DNA from: JAGWRA01 sp035534615
Lineage (GTDB): Bacteria; Acidobacteriota; Vicinamibacteria; Vicinamibacterales; CAVVIG01
Reading direction: 5' to 3'
Assembly (NCBI GenBank): GCA_035534615.1
Contig: DATLRO010000128.1
Coordinates: 1 to 13,826, forward strand
Length of the DNA: 13,826 nucleotides
In this document: piece by piece, positions 7,453-13,826 of the stretch
Layout: every line of letters starts with the position of its first letter
How positions within the stretch are numbered: position 1 is the first letter of the stretch
Notes under the pieces: model-generated
The model's input: the letters and a program-made list of their open reading frames with translations, nothing else
Databases searched by the model: none
Told to the model about the DNA's origin: nothing
Position numbers and translations under genes: made by a program

Positions 7453-7481
7453 TTGCGCTTCTACAGGAGATCGGGTAGCCT
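7453..7481 (+). promoter_or_regulatory. Likely promoter of the PadR-permease operon
   Basis: TTGCGC (7453-7458), a 17-base spacer and TAGCCT (7476-7481) give a plausible sigma-70-type promoter. Transcription would start near 7488, about 33 bases before the padR ATG. Box matches are modest; position relative to the palindrome strengthens the call. Confidence 0.45.
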
Positions 7482-7493
7482 GTGTTGTAGAAG
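7458..7493 (+). promoter_or_regulatory. Inverted repeat, candidate PadR operator
   Basis: CTTCTACA (7458-7465) and TGTAGAAG (7486-7493) are perfect 8-bp inverted arms separated by 20 bases. They flank the likely -10 box and the expected transcription start. PadR proteins bind as dimers to inverted repeats and usually repress their own operons, so autoregulation is the simplest reading. Confidence 0.5.
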
Positions 7494-7520
7494 TCGAAGG
7501 GGAGAGGAGGCCTGGACGTC

Positions 7521-7856
7521 ATGGGTGATGAGGCGCGGATCGACCTGCCGCAGGGGACGCTGGATCTGCTGATCCTGCGGATTCTGGCCCTGGGGCCCGA
7601 GCACGGCTGGGCCATCTCGGAACGGATCCAGCAGGTGTCGCAGGACGTGCTGCAGGTGCCGCAGGGATCGCTGTACCCGGCCCTGCACAGGCTGGAGCGC
7701 CAGGGATGGATCAAGGCGCGCTGGGCCACCACCGAGAACAACCGCCGTGCGAAGTACTACGACCTCACCAGGAGCGGCCGCCGGCGGCTCGAGGCGGAAG
7801 AGAGCGGCTGGAAGAAGCTGGCGGCTGCCGTGGCGCAGGTGCTGGAGACCACGTAA
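7521..7856 (+). CDS. PadR-family transcriptional regulator
   Basis: The protein is 111 aa, the usual length for the short PadR class that accompanies acidobacterial permeases. The winged helix spans about 8-85: QGTLDLLILRILALGPEHGW, then the recognition region VPQGSLYPALHRLERQGWI and the wing with RRAKYYDLTRSGRRRLE. A short C-terminal helix (about 88-108) probably completes the dimer. It should bind DNA and repress its own operon, releasing on an unknown effector. GGAGAGGAGG ends 10 bases before the ATG. The permease gene starts 9 bases after its stop, so the two are co-transcribed. Family assignment secure; effector unknown. Confidence 0.95.
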   Translation: MGDEARIDLPQGTLDLLILRILALGPEHGWAISERIQQVSQDVLQVPQGSLYPALHRLERQGWIKARWATTENNRRAKYYDLTRSGRRRLEAEESGWKKLAAAVAQVLETT

Positions 7857-7865
7857 GGCGGTGCC

Positions 7866-10523
7866 ATGATGACCGATGTGTGGATGCGCCTTCGTTCGAT
7901 CTTCCGCCGCGAAGCGGTCGAAGGGGAGCTCGATGACGAGCTGCGGTTCCATCTCGAGCGCCAGATCGAGAAGCATGTGCGTCAGGGCCTGCCGCGCCAG
8001 GAAGCGGAGCGGCTGGCGCGGCTCGAGCTGGGCGGATTCGAGCAGGTCAAAGAAGAGTGCCGCGACGCCCGCGGCGTACGTGTCCTCGAAACGCTCGTGC
8101 AGGATGTCCGCTTCGGGCTTCGCGTCCTGCGCAAGACCCCGGGCTTCACGGCGGTCGCCGTGCTCACCCTGGGGCTCGGGATCTGTGCCACCGGCACCAT
8201 CTTCAGCTGGATCGACTCGACCCTGCTGAATCCGATTCCGGGCATCAGGCACACCAGCGACCTCGTGACGGTCATGCGGGGAACGGTCAGCGACCATCCC
8301 AGCCCGCCGTTCTCCTACCTGGACTACCGGGACCTGCGCGACCACACGCGGAGCTTTGCCGGCCTCCTGGCCTACCACGACGATTTCATGTCGCTCACCG
8401 GCGTCAGCAGGCCCGAGCGCATTTACGGGGCGCTGACGACGGCCAATTACTTCGACGTGCTGGGCGTGAGGCCTGCGCTGGGGCGCGGCTTCCTGCCCGG
8501 GGAGGAAACCAGCCAGGGAGGCGCGCCGGTCGTTGTCGTCAGTTACGCCTTCTGGCAGAGCCACTTCGGCTCGAGCCCGTCCGCGATCGGACGGACGCTG
8601 CAGATCAACCGCCATCCCTACACGATCATCGGCGTCGCCCCACCCGGCTTCCAGGGATGCAAGACCGGCCTGCGCGACGACGTCTGGATTCCGCTGGGGA
8701 TGGAGCGCGACGTCTGGGGCGCGAATCAGATCGACGACCGCGGCGCGTTCTGGTTGAACGTGCTGGGGCGGCTCCGGCCGGGCGTCTCGTCGGGGCAGGC
8801 GGCGGGAGAGCTGAACCTGCTGATGCAGCGGATCGCCGCGAGCACTCCCGACATCGAGCGCGGGCCCGACCAGATCACGCTGGATCCGCTCTGGCGCTCG
8901 CCGTTCGGCGCAAACGTCTACCTGTACAAGACCCTGCCGCTCCTGCTGGGACTGGCGGCGGTGCTGCTGCTGCTGGCCTGCACGAACGTCGCCAACCTGC
9001 TGCTGATGCGGCTGGTCGGGCGCAGGCGCGAGTTCGCGTTGCGCCTGTCCCTGGGCGCCAGCCGCGCCCGGCTGGTGCGCCAGTTGCTGGTGGAGAGCCT
9101 GTTGATCGCGGCGGCCGGCGGCGTGACGGCGATGCTGCTCACCGTCTGGACCGCCGGGACGTTCGCCAGCTTCTTTCCGCCCACCAGTCTGCCGCTCACG
9201 ATCACCGGCCATGCGAACGGCAGCGTGCTGCTGGCCACGATGCTCATCTCGATGCTCGCGGCGGTGGCGTCCGGCGTGCTGCCGGCGCTGCGCACGTCCC
9301 GCCTGGCTCCGGCAGCCGTCCTGAAGGAAGAAGAGGGCCGGGTGGCTGGCGGGCTGCACCGTTCGCGGCTCTCCAAGGTGCTGGTCGTGGCGCAGATTGC
9401 GCTCTGCCTGCCGCTGTTGATCGCCGCCGGTCTCTTCACCCGCAGCCTCCAGAACGAACAGCGCGCCGACCCGGGCTTCGACCCGGACCACGTGCTGCTG
9501 GCCTCCTACGACCTTTCGCCTGTCGGCTATTCACGAGCGCAGGGGATTGTCTTCGATCAGCACCTGCTCGACCGCCTTCAGGCGCTGCCGGGCGTCCGGT
9601 CCGCGACGCTGGCCGACTTCTCGCCGCTCAGCTTCACGCTCCACAGCGACGACATCCTGCCGGAAGGCTACGTTCCCCAGCGTCACGAATCGATGGAGAT
9701 CGATCGGGCCATCGTGAGCCCGGACTACTTCCGCACCCTGGGCACGCCGCTGGTCGCCGGGCGGGGCTTCACGGCCCATGACGACGACACGTCGCAGCCG
9801 GTGGCGGTCGTCAACCAGGAGTTCCGCGACCGGTACTGGCCCGGCCAGGACGCCATCGGCAGGCGCGTCACCCTCCACGGCCGGTCATTCACCGTGGTCG
9901 GCGTGGCTCGCAACGCGAAGTACCGGCTGCTCCATGATGCGCCAGCCCCCATCGTGTTCCTGCCCCTGTACCAGTTCTACCAGCCCCAGGTGACCATTCA
10001 CCTGCGGGTCACGGGGCAGGCGGGCACGTTCGCCTCCGCGGTCGACAGAACCGTGACGACCCTCAACCCGAACCTGCCGCTGTTCAGCGTGACCACGCTC
10101 AGGGCCAGCATGCAGTTCGGGAGCGTCTTCGAGCGGCTGGCGGCGACGCTGGTCGGCTCGTTCGGTCTGCTGGCGCTGGCGCTCGCCGCCGTGGGGCTTT
10201 ACGGAGTCGTCGCGTTTGCCACGCGCCAGCGCAGCCACGAGCTCGGAGTTCGCGTGGCGCTGGGGGCGCAGAAGCGGGACGTGCTCACGCTCGTGATCGG
10301 GCAGGGGCTCGGGATGGCGCTGGTCGGTGCGGGCATCGGCATCGTCGGGGCGCTCGCGCTCTCGCACCTGTTCGCGAGCCTGCTCTATGGCGCCACGTCG
10401 ACCGACCCCCTCACGTTCATCGCCGTCTCGCTGATCCTGGCCGTGGTGGTGCTGCTCGCGTGTTACGTCCCGGCCCGCCGTGCCGCGAGCGTCGATCCGA
10501 TCGTCGCGTTGCGATACGAATGA
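7866..10523 (+). CDS. ADOP-type duplicated ABC-transporter permease
   Basis: The protein is 885 aa. A helical prefix (about 8-85, including DDELRFHLERQIEKH) precedes a first transmembrane helix (about 93-115), a large periplasmic MacB-like domain, and a three-helix FtsX unit (about 355-480, with LLLACTNVANLLLMRLVGRR). The set is then repeated: a helix near 505, a second periplasmic domain, and FtsX unit 2 (about 758-885), ending PARRAASVDPIVALRYE. This two-unit plan with no ATPase nearby matches the acidobacterial duplicated orphan permease family. By analogy with MacB/FtsX it would act as a mechanotransmission permease in the inner membrane with an ATPase encoded elsewhere; its cargo is unknown. 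The start is ATG 7866 (or 7869, immediately after), just behind padR. Full length, no broken motifs seen. Confidence 0.95.
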   Translation: MMTDVWMRLRSIFRREAVEGELDDELRFHLERQIEKHVRQGLPRQEAERLARLELGGFEQVKEECRDARGVRVLETLVQDVRFGLRVLRKTPGFTAVAVLTLGLGICATGTIFSWIDSTLLNPIPGIRHTSDLVTVMRGTVSDHPSPPFSYLDYRDLRDHTRSFAGLLAYHDDFMSLTGVSRPERIYGALTTANYFDVLGVRPALGRGFLPGEETSQGGAPVVVVSYAFWQSHFGSSPSAIGRTLQINRHPYTIIGVAPPGFQGCKTGLRDDVWIPLGMERDVWGANQIDDRGAFWLNVLGRLRPGVSSGQAAGELNLLMQRIAASTPDIERGPDQITLDPLWRSPFGANVYLYKTLPLLLGLAAVLLLLACTNVANLLLMRLVGRRREFALRLSLGASRARLVRQLLVESLLIAAAGGVTAMLLTVWTAGTFASFFPPTSLPLTITGHANGSVLLATMLISMLAAVASGVLPALRTSRLAPAAVLKEEEGRVAGGLHRSRLSKVLVVAQIALCLPLLIAAGLFTRSLQNEQRADPGFDPDHVLLASYDLSPVGYSRAQGIVFDQHLLDRLQALPGVRSATLADFSPLSFTLHSDDILPEGYVPQRHESMEIDRAIVSPDYFRTLGTPLVAGRGFTAHDDDTSQPVAVVNQEFRDRYWPGQDAIGRRVTLHGRSFTVVGVARNAKYRLLHDAPAPIVFLPLYQFYQPQVTIHLRVTGQAGTFASAVDRTVTTLNPNLPLFSVTTLRASMQFGSVFERLAATLVGSFGLLALALAAVGLYGVVAFATRQRSHELGVRVALGAQKRDVLTLVIGQGLGMALVGAGIGIVGALALSHLFASLLYGATSTDPLTFIAVSLILAVVVLLACYVPARRAASVDPIVALRYE

Positions 10524-10526
10524 GGC

Positions 10527-10547
10527 GGGGCCCGGCCGGCGGGCCCC
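10527..10547. terminator. Bidirectional hairpin between convergent genes
   Basis: Perfect 7-bp stem GGGGCCC / GGGCCCC around GGCCGGC, beginning 3 bases after the permease stop and ending 10 bases from the stop of the opposing peptidase gene. It probably serves both. No T-run on either side. Confidence 0.45.
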
Positions 10548-10557
10548 CTGCCTGGCG

Positions 10558-12135
10558 TTATCCCTGCCCTCCGTGCGCCGAGGCGGTTTCAATGAAGCCG
10601 TCGACGTTCTTCTGCAGCATCGGCAGCACCTTCGGGTTCACGTACAGCATGTGGCCGACCGGGTAGAAATACTCATGCACGTCCGCCCGGCGCGCCGCCG
10701 GAATGTCCATGTGCTCGAGCGTGTAGTCGGTGGCGAAGAAGGGGGTGGCCATGTCGAAGTAGCCGTTGTTGAACATGACTTGCATGCCCGGGTCGTTGTT
10801 CATGGCGCGTGCGAGCGCCGGCGCGACGTTGCGCGACCCGAGATTGCCCACGCCCGAACCCAAACCGTTCAGCGGAGAGCGGAACGCCCAGTCCCAATGG
10901 CGAAAGACGGTGCCGCTGATCTGCTGGTACCGGCGGTGGCTCTTGTAGTCGAGCGTCTGGCTCAGGTAGTTGTCGAAGGCGGCGGTGAGCGCGCCGGTGA
11001 TCGCCGTGTTGGCCGCTCCGGCTGCCGTCCGGCCGGACGTGGGGAGCAGGGGCTGCAATTCCGGCGTGGTGAACCGCGCGTCGTACCGGCCGGTCATCGG
11101 GCCTTCCGGCCCCATCAGCCGGCGGCGGAAGACCGGCAGCGTCATCCGCAGATCGGCTTCCAGCCACAGGCTGGCCGGGATGCCGGTGAGCTGCGACAGC
11201 CGCGCGGCGATCTGCTGCTTCTGGTCCGCCGGCAGCGCCGCGCCGGCAAAGAGCGCCGTCAGATAACGGCCGCCGGCGAAATGCTCGGTCTCCTTGACCA
11301 GCGCCGGCAGGCTGGACGGTTCGGGCGTGAGCTTGTGGTGATACCAGGCCACGGCGGCGTAGGAAGGCAAGTAGGCGGCGTACGGCAGGTCGTTGCCGGC
11401 GGTGAAGTTGAGCGTCGAGAAGTCCAGTACGGTCGAGCACATGATGACGCCGTTCAGATAGACCCCGGCGTTCACCAGGTCCTGCGCGAGAACCGCGTTG
11501 CGCGTCGTGCCGTAACTCTCGCCGAGCAGGAATTTCGGCGAGTTCCAGCGGGCGGCGCGTGTCAGGTAGCGCTCGATGAACTGCGCGAAGGCGGAGGCGT
11601 CTTCGTTGAAGCCGTAGAACATCTTCGGCGTGCCCTTGCCGACGATCCGGCTGTAGCCGGTGCCCACCGCGTCGATGAAGACCAGGTCGGTGCTCTTCAG
11701 GATGCTGAAGCCGTTGTTTACGAGCCGGTAGGGCGGCTGCTCGGCCTTGATGTCGCCCACGCCCGGCCAGACGAGCCGCCGCGGCCCGAAGCCGCCGATG
11801 TCGACGAGCGCGGAGGCATAGCCGGGCCCACCGTTGTAGGCGAAAGTGATGGGACGGGTCGCGGGATCCGCTTTGCGGTCTTCGGTGTAGGCGATGTAGA
11901 AGACGCTGGCCGTGGCCTCATGCTTCTCGTTGTAGAGGAGCAGCGTGCCCGCGGTGGCCGTGTAGGGAATCCGCTGCCCGCCGATCGTCACGCTGGCGTG
12001 CGTGACCACCGTCCGCTCCTTTGGCACCGGCGGTGTCGTCTCGGCAGGCTTCGCCGCCTGCCGGCCTGCCGCCATGAGCGGCGCTGCACCGAACACCAAG
12101 ACCATCGCTGCACAGGCTCCGACCAATCGCTTCAT
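10558..12135 (-). CDS. Secreted S10-family serine carboxypeptidase
   Basis: The protein is 525 aa from the chosen start. A signal peptide (MKRLVGACAAMVLVFGAAPL, cleavage near MAAG) is followed by an alpha/beta-hydrolase peptidase. Oxyanion motif NGGPG (101-105), FIDAVGTGYS (153-162), nucleophile motif GESYGT with Ser207, FNNGYFDMATPF with catalytic Asp461, and PVGHMLY with His495 give a complete triad. It should remove C-terminal residues from peptides in the periplasm or outside the cell. The usual NGGPGCSS is NGGPGYAS here. ATG 12135 is preferred over the in-frame ATG at 12156: AAGGGGG lies just upstream and 12156 would be at the predicted transcript start. It converges on the ADOP permease and is transcribed alone. 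Confidence 0.93.
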   Translation of the reverse strand: MKRLVGACAAMVLVFGAAPLMAAGRQAAKPAETTPPVPKERTVVTHASVTIGGQRIPYTATAGTLLLYNEKHEATASVFYIAYTEDRKADPATRPITFAYNGGPGYASALVDIGGFGPRRLVWPGVGDIKAEQPPYRLVNNGFSILKSTDLVFIDAVGTGYSRIVGKGTPKMFYGFNEDASAFAQFIERYLTRAARWNSPKFLLGESYGTTRNAVLAQDLVNAGVYLNGVIMCSTVLDFSTLNFTAGNDLPYAAYLPSYAAVAWYHHKLTPEPSSLPALVKETEHFAGGRYLTALFAGAALPADQKQQIAARLSQLTGIPASLWLEADLRMTLPVFRRRLMGPEGPMTGRYDARFTTPELQPLLPTSGRTAAGAANTAITGALTAAFDNYLSQTLDYKSHRRYQQISGTVFRHWDWAFRSPLNGLGSGVGNLGSRNVAPALARAMNNDPGMQVMFNNGYFDMATPFFATDYTLEHMDIPAARRADVHEYFYPVGHMLYVNPKVLPMLQKNVDGFIETASAHGGQG

Positions 12136-12163
12136 GAGGCCCCCTTGTCTCCACATGTCGGAC

Positions 12164-12193
12164 AGCCTGCACTTCCTCGGGCGGATCCGTCAA
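12164..12193 (-). promoter_or_regulatory. Possible promoter of the S10 peptidase gene
   Basis: Read leftward: TTGACG (12188-12193), an 18-base spacer and CAGGCT (12164-12169). The -35 match is good and the -10 weak. It would give a leader of about 22 bases before ATG 12135. Confidence 0.35.
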
Positions 12194-12213
12194 GCTCCCG
12201 GCTCAGCCATGAC

Positions 12214-12472
12214 GAGCTCAGCCGCCAGCCGCGCATCATCTATCTGGCGCATCTGTCTCTGGCCGATCTCGCCGTGCGCCGCAAGGGCGACGGCGCTGTG
12301 GCTCGCGAATGCCGGACCGCGATTGCGGCGGATCCTTCCTCTCGAGTTGCCCGCATCGGCCTGACGAATCTCGCGCAGGTGTCCAGCGACGGCGAGCTGG
12401 CTGCGCGGAGCCGCGCTGCTCGAGGCCGCCCGCTGGGCCGATGTCGTCGTCGAACTGAAGACTGAGGACTGA
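12214..12472 (+). pseudogene. Fragment of a helical-repeat (TPR-like) gene, frameshifted and truncated
   Basis: The first frame reads IIYLAHLSLADLAVRRKGDG, then RTAIAADPSSRVARIGLTNL, up to about 12399. It resembles TPR helices, with the common AIAADP turn. The following frame reads LRGAALLEAARWADVVVELK (12401-12460) and stops at 12470-12472. One extra G near 12400 would join them into one helical segment. Both stretches have codon-like composition with G/C third positions, while the antisense readings are low complexity. No start codon or gene head is recognisable, and the end runs straight into a heptanucleotide repeat. The peptidase promoter lies immediately to its left. This may be the surviving 3' part of a larger gene; family assignment is tentative. 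Confidence 0.42.
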
Positions 12473-12509
12473 AGGCTGAAGACTGGAGACTGGAGACCGA
12501 AGACTGAGC
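12454..12509. repeat. Eight-copy heptanucleotide tandem repeat (ACTGAAG type)
   Basis: Eight uninterrupted 7-base units: ACTGAAG, ACTGAGG, ACTGAAG, GCTGAAG, ACTGGAG, ACTGGAG, ACCGAAG, ACTGAGC. Variation is almost entirely A/G or T/C. The array fills the space between the TPR-like fragment and the terminator hairpin of VOC copy 3. It resembles in form, and partly in sequence (CTCCAGT on the other strand), the heptamer arrays described as STRRs in cyanobacteria. Confidence 0.88.
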
Positions 12510-12537
12510 CGGCCGACCCGTGGCGGGCCGGCCGGCT
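12507..12537 (-). terminator. Terminator hairpin of VOC copy 3
   Basis: AGCCGGCCG and CGGCCGGCT pair outside, then an A/C mismatch, then CCCG/CGGG closing a TGG loop: 13 pairs in all, starting 9 bases beyond the stop of VOC copy 3. It overlaps the last unit of the heptamer array. Confidence 0.55.
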
Positions 12538-12546
12538 GTCGTCGAT

Positions 12547-13674
12547 CTACTGCGCGCCCTTCCCCTTGATCGTCGCGACGGCTCCCGCGTCCCGCGTCGC
12601 CATCGTCGTCGAGCTGATCTGCAGATCGAAGTGGTTCGGCGTCTGCGTGTGGTAGCTCTTGTAGATGGACGTGTGGATGTCGCCACCGCCGGGACCCGTA
12701 TCGACCCGCGCCGGCAGGTGCCGCTGCTCGAGCGCCGCCTTGACTTCGTCCGGATTGAACGGCGTGATGCCGAACGAGATGTGATCGATCAGCACGCCGT
12801 GGCCGCCGCCGAAGTGGTTGCGGATGATGGCGTCGCCGACGTCGCCGATCTGGACCTGGTTCTGGGTTCCCTGGTCGACGCCCGGCTTCCAGCCCAGCAG
12901 CGCCTCGTAGAAGACGACCGTCCGCTTGTAGTCGGTGCACTGGTAGGAGATGTGATCGAGCCAGATCGTCTTCCAGTCCGTGTGCGCGAACGGCGCCGCC
13001 CCGGACAGGTGACCGCGCGGCGGCGTGGTCCGCCGGTTGTGCCGGTTGCCGTTGCTGATCTGGACGTCGAAGCCGTCGGGATCCTTCACGTGGAAGCTCT
13101 CGAAGTCGTGGCCGCGGTTATCGGCCACCGGGTTCAACCCGCGCGCCTTCAGGGCCGCTTCGACCTTCTTCGCGTCCCAGGGCTCGATGCCCCAGCAGAA
13201 GTTGTCGAAGACCGCCTCGCGCGGCTCGAAGGGCCCCATCTTGAAGCCCCGGGTGCGAGCCCGCGCCGCCATGCGCTCGTACTGCGTCCGTTCGGCCGCG
13301 ACAGCGGCTGCCGACGGGTGATACCCGCCCTGAATAATGATGCCGCCCCAGTCGCCGATGTCGAGCACCGCCTCCCGGCCGTTGTCGCTCCGGACGGCCC
13401 AGTTCATGAGCGCGTTGTAGTAAGCGGCCTCCTTCTCGTGGTTCTCCACCTTGCAGGAGAGATGATCCAGCAGGACCGTCTTCCACCCCGTCGGCTCGAA
13501 CGGCGGCTTCGCCGGCGCCCCCATCCCGGCCTTCTGCGCGCCGCGCCGGGCCGGCGCGGCGAGCGCCGACGCCGGTGCCAGCGCCACGGCCGCCCCCAGC
13601 GCCTGCAGCAGCTGCCGGCGGGAGAGCCGGCCACGATCGAACGCCTCGAACAGTCTTGAAAGATCGTCGCTCAT
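12547..13674 (-). CDS. Tat-exported double VOC-domain protein (copy 3)
   Basis: The protein is 375 aa. The N-terminus MSDDLSRLFEAFDRGRLSRR is nearly the same as copy 2 and contains Arg19-Arg20 of the Tat motif SRRQLLQALG; cleavage is likely near ALA/AP. Domain 1 (about 61-210) opens TGWKTVLLDHL and ends FHVKDPDGFDVQISNGN; domain 2 (about 231-360) opens TDWKTIWLDHI and ends with TPNHFDLQISS. Candidate metal residues are His71 and Gln205, then His241, His298 and Gln352; the domain 1 counterpart of His298 is Asn (FDNFCWGIEPW). Unlike copies 1 and 2, it lacks the short Cys-containing segment after the signal (CGGK..PGC in copy 2). The ATG at 13674 has GGAGG 8 bases upstream; the longer in-frame extension to 13815 covers the promoter. 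Exported location is predicted; substrate unknown. Confidence 0.93.
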   Translation of the reverse strand: MSDDLSRLFEAFDRGRLSRRQLLQALGAAVALAPASALAAPARRGAQKAGMGAPAKPPFEPTGWKTVLLDHLSCKVENHEKEAAYYNALMNWAVRSDNGREAVLDIGDWGGIIIQGGYHPSAAAVAAERTQYERMAARARTRGFKMGPFEPREAVFDNFCWGIEPWDAKKVEAALKARGLNPVADNRGHDFESFHVKDPDGFDVQISNGNRHNRRTTPPRGHLSGAAPFAHTDWKTIWLDHISYQCTDYKRTVVFYEALLGWKPGVDQGTQNQVQIGDVGDAIIRNHFGGGHGVLIDHISFGITPFNPDEVKAALEQRHLPARVDTGPGGGDIHTSIYKSYHTQTPNHFDLQISSTTMATRDAGAVATIKGKGAQ

Positions 13675-13720
13675 CGAATGATCCTCCAGAATCCTCAAAT
13701 CCGCGGGAAATGCCCGCCCG

Positions 13721-13750
13721 AGTATGTGTCGGACCGCCGGCGATTGGCAA
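13721..13750 (-). promoter_or_regulatory. Promoter of VOC copy 3 (conserved with copy 2)
   Basis: Read leftward: TTGCCA (13745-13750), an 18-base spacer and CATACT (13721-13726), matching the boxes ahead of copy 2. The leader down to the ATG also shares the CATTCGATG context and a GGAGG ribosome site. The remaining bases to the window end show no gene. Confidence 0.6.
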
Positions 13751-13826
13751 GATAAAGACGCCGGGCGGCGAGCGTCCCGACCGGGCCTCGATTCCGGCCT
13801 GGCGAGACACACCATCCCCCTGCCGG

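Noticed and set aside
7461..9491. 676-residue minus-strand open frame opposite padR and the permease
   Set aside because: Gln/Arg/His-rich shadow; it covers the padR promoter and two well-supported genes.
10480..12213. Plus-strand open frame opposite the S10 peptidase
   Set aside because: Most is an antisense shadow of a gene with an intact catalytic triad. Only its end beyond 12214 looks protein-like and is reported separately.
12454..12509. CRISPR array
   Set aside because: Units are 7 bases and contiguous with no spacers; it is a simple tandem repeat.

Overview
The window is uniformly GC-rich and gene-dense and reads like an Acidobacteriota chromosome, probably Vicinamibacteria-like. That placement is inference from gene content: a PadR regulator coupled to a large duplicated permease without an ATPase (the acidobacterial ADOP type), a DUF5916 outer-membrane-type protein, Tat-exported VOC proteins and a serine carboxypeptidase. 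No rRNA, tRNA, CRISPR array, transposase or integrase was seen.

Layout. (1) 12-2300 (-) encodes an exported DUF5916/CBM9-like beta-barrel protein, and 2612-3031 (-) a small probable lipoprotein, with a 311-bp spacer between them. (2) 3190-4349 is a ruined divergent pair. A LysR regulator (-) has lost its first dozen or so codons and carries a frameshift. It abuts, back to back, the last quarter of a YeiH/UPF0324-type membrane transporter (+). One deletion across the shared promoter region would explain both missing heads. (3) 4496-5626 (+), 6141-7286 (-) and 12547-13674 (-) encode three paralogous proteins, each a twin-arginine signal followed by two VOC (glyoxalase-fold) domains. The second and third share an almost superimposable promoter and leader, and all three are followed by GC-rich hairpins. 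(4) Between the first and second VOC genes lies the headless tail of a PEP-CTERM protein (5721-5890, -). (5) 7521-10523 (+) is a PadR-ADOP operon with an inverted repeat overlapping its likely promoter. It converges on an S10 carboxypeptidase gene (10558-12135, -). (6) 12214-12472 (+) looks like a frameshifted fragment of a helical-repeat (TPR-like) gene ending in an eight-copy heptanucleotide tandem repeat, just before the third VOC gene's terminator hairpin.

The intact genes describe an envelope and export-oriented region: Tat-exported VOC proteins, an exported peptidase, a lipoprotein, an outer-membrane-type protein and a self-regulated permease. Nothing in the sequence ties them into one pathway. 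The most interesting signal is the VOC family. It has three exported copies, a duplicated promoter, and a metal-site pattern (His, His, Gln in domain 2, with the second His lost from domain 1) that departs from characterised dioxygenases and glyoxalases. The second theme is decay: four headless, frameshifted or truncated gene remnants lie among the intact genes.
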